Assembly (NCBI GenBank): GCA_025965635.1
Contig: JAOPWO010000165.1
Coordinates: 1 to 12,094 of the forward strand
Source: Modestobacter sp.
GTDB lineage: Bacteria > Actinomycetota > Actinomycetes > Mycobacteriales > Geodermatophilaceae
DNA length: 12,094 nt
Reading direction: 5' to 3'
Of the stretch, positions 6,157 through 12,094 are shown in pieces. Within the stretch, counting starts at the first letter, position 1. Every line of letters begins with the position of its first letter. A model generated the notes under the pieces. It was not told the origin of the DNA and ran no database searches. It saw only the letters and a list, made by a program, of their open reading frames with translations. Both the position numbers and the translations under genes were made by a program.

Positions 6157-7220
6157 TGGGCCACCGGCCGTCCGTGCGGGTCGCGGTGCTGACCGCCGTG
6201 GCCTGCACCGCCGTCGCCTGCGGCAGCGACGCCGCAGCGCCGGACGCCGCGGCACCGCCGACGTCGGGCGCTCCGGCGCAGAGCGCCGCGCCGCCGGTGG
6301 ACGACGAGCAGGGCCGGCTGTCGGGCGAGCTGTGGGTCAACCCCGAGGGGCACGGCGCGGTCGCGGTGCGGGAGGCCCGGGCTGCCGGGGACGACGCCCG
6401 GGCCGAGGTGCTCGCGCCGCTGGCCGAGCAGCCCACGGCCACCTGGTTCGCGAACCCGGGCAACCCCTTCGCGGACGTGGAGGAGGTGTCCCGGGCCGCG
6501 GCCGACGCCGGGCAGGTGCCGGTGCTGGTGGCCTACTTCGTGCCGCTGCGGGACTGCGGCTCGTACTCGGCGGGCGGCGCCGCGGACGCCGACGAGTACC
6601 TCGCCTGGATCGGCAGCTTCGCCGCCGCCCTGGGCGACCGCCCGGCGATCGTCGTCCTGGAGCCGGACGCGGTCCCGCAGTCCCTCGTGGGGTGCCAGGG
6701 CCTGGACCCCGACGAGCGCTACGACATGCTGGCGCAGGCGGTCGGCATCCTGGACCGGCAGCCGGGTGCCCGGGTGTACCTGGACGCCGGCAACGCCAGC
6801 TGGATCACCGACCTGCCGGTTCTCGCCGGTGCGCTGCGCGCCAGCAACGTCGACACAGCCGACGGCTTCTCCCTGAACGTGGCCAACTTCGAGTCGACCG
6901 AGGTCAGCGCCGACTACGGGCTGCGCCTGTCCCAGCAGCTACGACAGGGCGCACCGGCCGGTGCGCCGCCGGCGCACTTCGTGATCGACACCAGCCGCAA
7001 CGGCGCCGGCCCGCCGCCGGCGACCAGCACCGGGGAGGACCGATGGTGCAACCCGGAGGGGCGGCGGCTGGGGGAGGCCCCGACCACGTCCCCCGGCCTG
7101 CCCCGCGTGGACGCGCTGCTCTGGATCAAGCAGCCCGGTGACTCCGACGGCACCTGCCGGGGTGGTCCGGTCGCCGGCCGGTTCTGGCCGGAATCGGCCG
7201 AGGAGCTGGTCGGCGGCTGA
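6156..7220 (+). CDS. cslZ: GH6-family glycanase lipoprotein (CslZ-like)
   Basis: 354 residues. ATG 6156 shares one base with the glxA stop (TGATG), so translation is coupled. The N-terminus is a lipoprotein-type signal ending in AVACGS, with Cys22 the likely lipidated residue (Cys17 is an alternative); an Ala/Pro-rich linker runs to about residue 50. The GH6 domain fills the rest. Asp133 in LRDCGSYSAGG and Asp171 in LEPDAV match the assisting Asp and the general acid of GH6 cellulases. YLDAGNASW (208-216), VIDTSRNG (276-283), WCNPEGRRLG (297-306) and WIKQPGDSDG (323-332, Asp331) are the other family signatures. GH6 enzymes cut beta-1,4-glucans with inversion. There is no carbohydrate-binding module, and the lipid anchor would hold the enzyme at the membrane, fitting trimming or release of the nascent CslA product rather than attack on external cellulose. 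Confidence 0.94.
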   Translation: MGHRPSVRVAVLTAVACTAVACGSDAAAPDAAAPPTSGAPAQSAAPPVDDEQGRLSGELWVNPEGHGAVAVREARAAGDDARAEVLAPLAEQPTATWFANPGNPFADVEEVSRAAADAGQVPVLVAYFVPLRDCGSYSAGGAADADEYLAWIGSFAAALGDRPAIVVLEPDAVPQSLVGCQGLDPDERYDMLAQAVGILDRQPGARVYLDAGNASWITDLPVLAGALRASNVDTADGFSLNVANFESTEVSADYGLRLSQQLRQGAPAGAPPAHFVIDTSRNGAGPPPATSTGEDRWCNPEGRRLGEAPTTSPGLPRVDALLWIKQPGDSDGTCRGGPVAGRFWPESAEELVGG

Positions 7221-7292
7221 TCCGCGCCGCCCGGTGGTCACGTCCGGCGCGGGGCCTGCCGAGAACTGGGACGCCGCGTCGTCCCGTGGCAC

Positions 7293-7328
7293 CGGTCCCG
7301 CCCGTTCGACGTGAGGCGGGCGGGACCG
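7293..7328. terminator. terminator hairpin after the csl operon
   Basis: A perfect 12-bp stem pairs 7293-7304 with 7317-7328 around a 12-nt loop, 72 nt after the GH6 stop. There is no U tract, which is usual for actinobacterial terminators. It lies between convergent genes and could in principle act in both directions, though it is more than 330 nt beyond the end of the minus-strand oxidase gene. Confidence 0.6.
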
Positions 7329-7659
7329 TCCGGGACGGTGCGCGGTGTCCTCCCGCGGCCGACCGGGTGTCGGAACCGACCTCCCGATGCCTGCACACCT
7401 CCACCTCGCCCGTGTGGTGGGACGCGCGGGTGGTGCTGGCGGTGGCGCTGCTGTGGGTGACGCGGCGGTCGGAGGTGTGCTCCACCGCGGGACGGCGTCG
7501 CTGCGCGTCGTCGTCAGCATCGTGCTGGCGGCGGCGGTCAAGGCGGACGAGGGCCGGCTGTACGGAGCGGCCTGCGACCTGACCGCTCGCGGGCCTACGG
7601 CGCGCCGCCGGAGCTGCTGCCGCCGCCGCAGCGGACGCCGCTGCCGGTCCGCGGTTGAC
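7329..7659. other. intergenic stretch without an intact gene
   Basis: No frame here has a good start, ribosome binding site and full-length domain. Pieces in three plus-strand frames look coding-like in succession: a hydrophobic stretch with DARVVLAVALLWVTRR near 7420-7467, then SLRVVVSIVLAAAVKADEG near 7500-7553, then a Pro-rich tail ending in TPLPVRG and a stop at 7656-7658. This could be a frameshifted remnant of a small membrane protein, or chance in very GC-rich DNA. The longer open frame that continues to 8613 is the antisense shadow of the oxidase gene. Confidence 0.35.
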
Positions 7660-10020
7660 TCAGCTGAGCTGCAGCCAGGCGGCCGACGAGGGAACCCCGG
7701 CGACGTCGACGGCGAAGAGCATGTACCAGCCGGGTGGCGCGAGGGCGGCATCCCCCGGCAGGTGCACGCTGATCTGCCCGTCGTCCCGGGCGGTGAACGC
7801 GACGTCGACGAGTCGCTGCTCGTTGTCCGCGGAGTGGGTGGTGGCCCCGGGGCGGAGCAGGGCCAGCGAGCCCAGCGGCCGCTCACCGGCGACCGTGGCG
7901 GTCAGCGTGTCCCCGTAGCCGACGGCGGCGGTGGTGGCCAGGGTGATGGCGGGCCGGGGGCCGCGGAACAGGTAGGGCGGCCAGTAGACCTCGATGCGGA
8001 GCTCCTCGGTCCGGCGCGCCGGGTTCGACCCGGCGGTGACCACCCGGCCGTCGGGGACGAGCACCGCCACCGAGTGGTAGAGCCGCGCGACCCGCGAGGT
8101 GGCGCCCATCAGCCAGGTGCCGGTGACCGGATCGAAGATCTCGGCGTCGAAGGCGGCCATCGCCGCGCTCTCCTCCATCATCGCGCCACCGTTGACCAGC
8201 ACGGTCCGGTCGGGCAGCAGCGTGGCGCACAGGTGCATGCGCGCGTGGTGGAGCGGCGCCACCGGCTGGTAGCGCGGTGCCGGCTGGGTCAGGTCGACCA
8301 CTGCGGCGTCGGCCACCGCCGGGACCATGACGTGCATGTCGGCGGCCCCGCCGCCCACCACCATCACCCGCTGGTCCTGCGCGGGCGGCAGCAGCACGCT
8401 GGCCGACTGGTTGCGCAGGTCCGGGACGGTCAGCCCCGGTACCTCCCTGGCGTCGCCGGTCGCGGGGTCCCACAGCGTGGGGCGCTGACCGTTGTTCCCG
8501 CCGTACTGGCCACCGGTGTAGAGGATCCGGCCGTCGGCGAGGAGCACCAGGTGGCCGTACATCGGCACCGGGCCGGGGGAGGCCAGCGGCGCCCACTCGT
8601 CGTCCGCCGGTGAGTAGACCTCCGGCACGACGTTGAGGTTGCCGTCCTCGCCGAGCCCGGAGACGGCGACGATCCGGCCGTCGGGCAGCGGCGCGAGGCT
8701 GGGGTACCAGCGGCCGCCGGCCATCGACGGCACCGCCGACCAGGTGCGCGCCACGGGGTCGAACACGAGGGCGTCGCGCAGTCCGCGGAACGGGTCGTAG
8801 GTCAACGTGCCGCCGGCGGCGAGCAGCCGGCCGTCGGCGAGGAAGGCGTGGCCGCAGCAGAACAGGTCGATGGGGGTGTCCGGAGCTTCGAGCACCGGGG
8901 ACGGGTACCGCCACACCCTCGTCCGGAACTGCTGCGCGGCCAGCTTCGCCTCGTCGTTGCCGGAGCCGGCGAAGAACAGCACGTCACCGGTGTGCAGCAG
9001 TGCGGCGTGCACCGGGTTGACCTGGGTGCCGAAGTCGAGCAGCCGCCAGACCCCGCGTTCGGCTGCGGTGTCCAGGTCGGTGACGAGATCGGTGAGCCGG
9101 TGGAACGCGCGGTTCTGCTGCTCGGGGGCGTCGACGGTCAGGATGACCAGCTGGGGGCCGGCCGGCCCCGGGACGACGTCGATCGACACCCCGGCGTTCT
9201 CCCAGAACGGCCAGTCGTCCACCCGGGTCCAGGGGCCCCACCCGTCGACCGCCCGGCCGGACCCGTCCAGCCCCCACCCCACGGTGTAGAAGCCGATGTT
9301 GTTGCCGGCGGGGTTGTCGACGCAGAACACGACGAGCTCGAGCCGACCGTCGCCGTCCAGGTCGGTGAGGGCGGCACCGGCGCCCTGGTTCTCCCACATG
9401 TTCCACTCGGGGAGGGCGATCCACGGCCCCCAGCCGCCGGTGACCGTGCCGTCGACGGCGAGCCGCCGGCCCACCCGGTAGTAGCCGACGTTGTTGAGCT
9501 CCGGGGCGTCGACCATCAGGACGACGAGGTCGAGGGAGCCGTCGCCGTCGATGTCGGCCACCACGAGGTCGGCGCCCTGGGTCTCCCAGAAGGTCCAGTC
9601 GGGGACGGCGAGCCACGGCCCCCAGCCGCCGGTGACGGTGCCATCGGCGGCCAGCCGGCGGCCGACCCGGTAGTAGCCACCGTTCTGCCCAGGAGGCGAG
9701 TCGACCATGAAGACGACGAGGTCGAGGACGCCGTCACCGTCGATGTCGACGACCGCGACGCCGGCGTCGGCGTTGGACTCGGGGAACCAGTCGGGGACGG
9801 CGTGCCACTGCCCCCACCCGCGGGTGACCGTCCCGTCGACGAAACCGGAGCCGATCCGGTAGAAGCCGAGGTTGCGCCCCGCGGCCTCGTCGACCGTCAG
9901 GACCACGAGGTCCGGCCGGCCGTCCCCGTCGACGTCGGCGACGGCGAGGCCCGCGCCGGCGTTCTCCCACCAGAACCAGTCAGGGATCCCGACGTACCCG
10001 TCTGCCATCCCGAACCCCAC
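7660..10020 (-). CDS. copper radical oxidase homologue with N-terminal DxDGDG repeats
   Basis: 786 residues from GTG 10020; ATG 10008 (782 residues), preceded by a GTGGGG, is an equally good start. Residues 12-308 hold five repeats of 63-64 residues. Each opens with a P-D-W-like motif (W15, W78, W142, W206, W270); four carry D-x-D-G-D-G calcium-loop motifs (from D29, D92, D156, D220); the fifth has lost it. This resembles FG-GAP/VCBS-type propeller repeats. Residues 320-786 are a kelch oxidase with a DUF1929-type C-terminus. The catalytic set is complete: Cys388 in LFCCGH, Tyr439 in RWYP, Tyr648-His649 in LYHS and His729 in TTHSADNEQR. It is a paralogue of the operon's GlxA (compare HAALLHTG and AGSGND in both) but lacks GlxA's insert. 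No signal peptide, TM segment or lipobox is visible from either start, which is odd for such domains. Substrate unknown. It converges on the csl operon. Confidence 0.92.
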   Translation of the reverse strand: MGFGMADGYVGIPDWFWWENAGAGLAVADVDGDGRPDLVVLTVDEAAGRNLGFYRIGSGFVDGTVTRGWGQWHAVPDWFPESNADAGVAVVDIDGDGVLDLVVFMVDSPPGQNGGYYRVGRRLAADGTVTGGWGPWLAVPDWTFWETQGADLVVADIDGDGSLDLVVLMVDAPELNNVGYYRVGRRLAVDGTVTGGWGPWIALPEWNMWENQGAGAALTDLDGDGRLELVVFCVDNPAGNNIGFYTVGWGLDGSGRAVDGWGPWTRVDDWPFWENAGVSIDVVPGPAGPQLVILTVDAPEQQNRAFHRLTDLVTDLDTAAERGVWRLLDFGTQVNPVHAALLHTGDVLFFAGSGNDEAKLAAQQFRTRVWRYPSPVLEAPDTPIDLFCCGHAFLADGRLLAAGGTLTYDPFRGLRDALVFDPVARTWSAVPSMAGGRWYPSLAPLPDGRIVAVSGLGEDGNLNVVPEVYSPADDEWAPLASPGPVPMYGHLVLLADGRILYTGGQYGGNNGQRPTLWDPATGDAREVPGLTVPDLRNQSASVLLPPAQDQRVMVVGGGAADMHVMVPAVADAAVVDLTQPAPRYQPVAPLHHARMHLCATLLPDRTVLVNGGAMMEESAAMAAFDAEIFDPVTGTWLMGATSRVARLYHSVAVLVPDGRVVTAGSNPARRTEELRIEVYWPPYLFRGPRPAITLATTAAVGYGDTLTATVAGERPLGSLALLRPGATTHSADNEQRLVDVAFTARDDGQISVHLPGDAALAPPGWYMLFAVDVAGVPSSAAWLQLS
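9097..9987 (-). repeat. five tandem coding repeats of about 192 bp
   Basis: The DNA for residues 12-308 of the oxidase homologue is a tandem array with a 189-192-bp period. Repeats 2 and 3 are the most alike: both end in a YYRVGRRLA block followed by DGTVTGGWGPW, and the nucleotides around 9430-9490 and 9622-9682 are nearly identical. Repeat 1 is somewhat diverged, repeat 4 more so, and repeat 5 is degenerate and lacks the Asp-rich loop. This suggests duplication from the middle of the array, with the copy next to the catalytic domain the oldest. Confidence 0.85.
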
Positions 10021-10057
10021 TCACAGGCGTCATCCGGCACCGACTCGCAGTGGGCCC

Positions 10058-10087
10058 AACGTAGCGCTGCGGGAGGTCGTCGGTGAA
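10058..10087 (-). promoter_or_regulatory. candidate promoter of the second radical oxidase gene
   Basis: On the minus strand, TTCACC (10087-10082) and TACGTT (10063-10058) are separated by 18 nt. The -35 matches TTGACA at four of six positions and the -10 fits TANNNT. A transcript starting near 10050 would have a short leader before either start codon. The 93-nt gap to the DUF4230 gene leaves room for this, so the oxidase need not depend on readthrough. Confidence 0.3.
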
Positions 10088-10113
10088 GCTCCCTGCCGGC
10101 GTTCCGCCGCGGC

Positions 10114-10839
10114 TCAGCCCGCGGTGTCCGGCGCGGTGGCGAAGGTGACGGTGACCTGCCCGAAGCCCATCGAGGTGGCGAGCGCGGTCAGCATGTCGCG
10201 GGTGTTCTCCTCGCCGCGGGCGAGCAGGTCGCTCTGCGCGGCCGCACCCTCCAGGCGCTGCTCGGCCAGCACGTAGAACTCGCCCTCGTTGGAGGGGTCG
10301 TCCTCGAACATGCCGCCGATCCGGTCGAACACGCCGCGGTCGCGGTCGAGCACGCGGCTGTTGCCCGGGTCGACGCTGGCCTCGCCCAGCCGGGCGGCCG
10401 GCAGGGAGATGGTGACCGAGCGGCGGTCCTCCGACGTCTCGACGGCCTGCGCACCGAGCTGGCCGAAGTCGACGGAGGCGTCGACGGAGCCGGTGGCGAG
10501 GAAGCTGGTGCGCTCACCGCTGAGCACCGACGGGAGGTACGGAGTGTCGCGTTCCTGGTCGATCACGACCTGGAACGTGCCGGTGGCGGCGTGGTACTCC
10601 TCCAGGTCGGCGAGCGCGAGCATCAGCGGCGGCGTGCTCCGGTCGACGACCTCCTGCGCGAAGGGGTTGTCCCAGCTGGGCAGCAGGTCGAAGGTGCGGC
10701 CGGCCAGCGGGACGACCACGGCGACGCCGATCGCGGCCGCGGCCAGCTTCAGGGGCAGCCGGCGCCGCGGATGCCGATTCCGGGGTGCTCGCCCGGACTG
10801 CTGGACGTCGAGGTTCTTCTCGGGCAGCACGGCAGACAT
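10114..10839 (-). CDS. DUF4230 domain protein with one N-terminal TM segment
   Basis: 241 residues from ATG 10839. GGAGG at 10854-10850 (minus strand) lies 10 nt before this ATG and decides the start; the frame is open further upstream but has no comparable signal. Residues 1-27 are polar and end in a basic cluster (RNRHPRRR), residues 29-47 form a TM segment, and the rest would lie outside. The pattern FDLLPSWDNPF, LADLEEYHAATGTFQVVID and FLATGSVDASVDFGQL matches DUF4230, a family of membrane-anchored proteins of unknown function widespread in actinobacteria and other bacteria. No catalytic residues are recognisable. The gene precedes the oxidase homologue on the same strand by 93 nt and could be co-transcribed with it; no functional link is evident. 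Confidence 0.82.
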   Translation of the reverse strand: MSAVLPEKNLDVQQSGRAPRNRHPRRRLPLKLAAAAIGVAVVVPLAGRTFDLLPSWDNPFAQEVVDRSTPPLMLALADLEEYHAATGTFQVVIDQERDTPYLPSVLSGERTSFLATGSVDASVDFGQLGAQAVETSEDRRSVTISLPAARLGEASVDPGNSRVLDRDRGVFDRIGGMFEDDPSNEGEFYVLAEQRLEGAAAQSDLLARGEENTRDMLTALATSMGFGQVTVTFATAPDTAG

Positions 10840-11333
10840 GTCCGGGTGACCTCCGGTGCTCAGGCGGTATCCGGGGAACGACGCACGGCGGGCGGGCATT
10901 CCGCCCCCGGCACAGCGGACGACGCCGATGTCACGCAACAGGTCGTGCGACGCACGACGGACCGCCAGCAGCAGGGTCGCGGGAGCGACGCGGTCGAGCC
11001 TCATGGTGCCGTCCGGTTGGTGGGGTCGGTTCCCCACCTGCAGGGGCAGCCGACACGGCCATCGGGGGCCCACGGGCCCCGCGGGGCAGGGTCCTGCACG
11101 GCCCGAGACCCGCCGGTGCCAGGCCCCGGCCAGTGGTACGCAGACGCGCTGCCAGCCAGCCGTCCGCCGGGCATGAACACCGTCGGTGAGGGCGTGCGGC
11201 GGCTCACGTCACCTGTCCGGGTGAACCTCGGTCGCTGGGGTCACGCTCCGTCCACAGGAGGCGCCCACGCGGGCGGTCATTCCCTTACAGTCACCGGACT
11301 CAATCGTTCCGATGGCTGGTCAGCGGGGGTGTC
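10840..11333. other. divergent intergenic region with several dyads
   Basis: This region separates the DUF4230 gene (minus) from the CpaF gene (plus). No gene is seen. Besides the 17-bp palindrome listed separately, it holds GGGGCCC-AC-GGGCCCC (11065-11080), GCAGG-GT-CCTGC (11086-11097), TCACC-N6-GGTGA (11209-11224) and CGCCC-ACGC-GGGCG (11262-11275). TACAGT at 11286-11291 fits a TANNNT -10 element for the CpaF gene, about 45 nt before its start, but no convincing -35 lies upstream. The minus-strand frame open through 10840-11073 is probably not translated. Confidence 0.4.
10942..10958. promoter_or_regulatory. perfect 17-bp palindrome, candidate operator
   Basis: GTCGTGCG-A-CGCACGAC is a perfect dyad with 8-bp arms and a single central base, about 100 nt upstream of the DUF4230 start and between divergent genes. 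The short centre suits a dimeric DNA-binding protein better than an RNA hairpin. No regulator gene lies nearby to name as its partner. Confidence 0.35.
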
Positions 11334-12094
11334 GTGCCGGGGATGGGCAGTGCGCGCGACGTCGTCGACGGCGAGGTCAGGGAGCTGATCCGGCGGCGTG
11401 GGATCGACCCGTTCACCGACCCGGGCAGCGTGCGGCTGCTGGTGCGCGACGTCGTGGCCGACTACTCCGAGCGATCGCTGTCCTCGGCGTTGCCGCCGAT
11501 CGCCGACCCGGAGACCGTCGTGCGGGACGTGCTGGACCGGGTAGCCGGGTTCGGCCCGCTGCAGCGATACCTCGACGACCCGGAGGTCGAGGAGATCTGG
11601 GTCAACGAGCCGGGCCGGGTGTTCATCGCCCGCCGCGGGCGCAGTGAGCTGACCACCACGATCCTGGGCGCGGGGCAGCTGGCCGATCTGGTGGAGCGGA
11701 TGCTGCGCACCTCGGGCCGGCGGATCGACATGAGCACGCCCTTCGTCGACGCGACGATGCCCGACGGGTCCCGGCTGCACGTCGTCATCCCCGACATCAC
11801 CCGCCGCCACATGGCGGTCAACATCCGCAAGTTCGTGCTGCAGGCCCACCATCTCGACGAACTGGTTGCGCTGGGCACCTTGACCGCCCAGGCGGCCCGC
11901 TTCCTCGAGGCGGCCGTCGCCTCGGGCCTCAACGTGCTCGTCTCCGGCGCCACGCAGGCGGGGAAGACGACGCTGCTCAACTGCCTCTGCGCCGCGATCC
12001 CGGCCCGCGAGCGGGTGATCACGTGCGAAGAGGTCTTCGAGTTGCGGGTACCCCTGCCCGACGTCGTCTCCATGCAGACCCGCCAGGCCAACCT
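11334..12094 (+). CDS. cpaF: CpaF/TadA-family secretion ATPase, 3' end missing
   Basis: The frame is open to the right edge, giving about 253 residues. GTG 11334 is taken as start because GGGGG (11325-11329) lies just before it; ATG 11343 is the alternative, three codons in. The N-terminal region contains FGPLQRYLDDPEVEEIWVNE (73-92), a signature of CpaF-type ATPases. The Walker A motif is GATQAGKTT (205-213). Residues 228-254 (VITCEEVFEL, then VSMQTRQANL) match the region after Walker A in the actinobacterial family. The Walker B and His boxes should lie beyond the window. These hexameric ATPases drive assembly of Flp/Tad-type pili or related type II-like secretion systems. The genes expected downstream (TadB, TadC, pilin) are out of view, so which machine it serves cannot be told. 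Confidence 0.92.
   Translation, partial: MPGMGSARDVVDGEVRELIRRRGIDPFTDPGSVRLLVRDVVADYSERSLSSALPPIADPETVVRDVLDRVAGFGPLQRYLDDPEVEEIWVNEPGRVFIARRGRSELTTTILGAGQLADLVERMLRTSGRRIDMSTPFVDATMPDGSRLHVVIPDITRRHMAVNIRKFVLQAHHLDELVALGTLTAQAARFLEAAVASGLNVLVSGATQAGKTTLLNCLCAAIPARERVITCEEVFELRVPLPDVVSMQTRQAN

Noticed and set aside
4078..6255. A 725-codon open frame on the minus strand
   Set aside because: It is the antisense shadow of glxA: high-GC codons on the plus strand leave few stops opposite. It has no domain, and glxA has intact active-site motifs.
7345..8613. A 422-codon plus-strand frame
   Set aside because: From 7660 on it is antisense to the minus-strand oxidase, which has clear domain motifs. 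The first part has no start signal.
8850..8862. Double Cys (388-389) in the second oxidase as a sign of a changed cofactor
   Set aside because: Cys388 aligns with the cross-linked Cys of GlxA (LFC). Cys389 replaces a Ser and needs no special explanation.
8848..10086. A 412-codon plus-strand frame rich in Val, Asp and Gly
   Set aside because: It mirrors the repeat region of the minus-strand oxidase, and its apparent repeats come from that gene.
1..12094. CRISPR arrays, tRNA or rRNA genes, insertion sequences, phage or attachment sites
   Set aside because: I found no short regular repeats with spacers, no tRNA-like cloverleaf sequence, no transposase or integrase motifs and no flanking terminal repeats. 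The only tandem repeats are inside a coding region.

Overview
This window is very GC-rich, with coding frames dominated by G or C at third positions. It encodes an actinobacterial NlpC/P60 hydrolase, a CpaF-type ATPase and a cslA-glxA-GH6 locus. Together these point to a filamentous or soil actinobacterium, possibly Geodermatophilaceae (Blastococcus, Modestobacter, Geodermatophilus). The family is inferred from overall flavour, not from a marker gene.

Layout. (1) 1-942: 3' part of a coiled-coil NlpC/P60 cell-wall peptidase, cut by the window edge. (2) 1064-1816: a secreted HExxH zinc peptidase of the neutral zinc metallopeptidase type. (3) 1817-2380: a long non-coding stretch. Its first half is strikingly lower in GC and carries several short dyads. 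Its second half can fold into a compact, possibly pseudoknotted RNA leader that ends in a hairpin masking a ribosome binding site. (4) 2381-7220: a tightly coupled three-gene operon with 4-nt and 1-nt overlaps. It encodes a cellulose-synthase-like GT2 glycosyltransferase (CslA), a membrane-anchored or secreted mono-copper radical oxidase (GlxA) and a GH6 glycanase lipoprotein (CslZ). It closes with a 12-bp terminator hairpin. (5) 7660-10020, minus strand and convergent: a second copper-radical-oxidase homologue that keeps every active-site residue. It carries five N-terminal 63-64-residue calcium-type (DxDGDG) repeats and no recognisable signal peptide. (6) 10114-10839, minus strand: a one-TM DUF4230 protein. 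(7) 10840-11333: a divergent intergenic region with several perfect dyads. (8) 11334 to the end, plus strand: a CpaF/TadA-type ATPase, cut by the window edge.

How it works together. In Streptomyces, CslA makes a beta-1,4-linked surface glycan at hyphal tips, GlxA oxidises or modifies it, and a GH6 enzyme trims or releases it. The operon here has the same three activities in the same order, so it is probably a surface-glycan synthesis, oxidation and trimming module. The peptidoglycan peptidase and the metalloprotease upstream are cell-surface enzymes too, but nothing in the sequence ties them to the operon.

The most interesting items are the repeat-fused, apparently signal-less second radical oxidase facing the operon, and the structured leader upstream of cslA, which I cannot assign to any riboswitch class I know.
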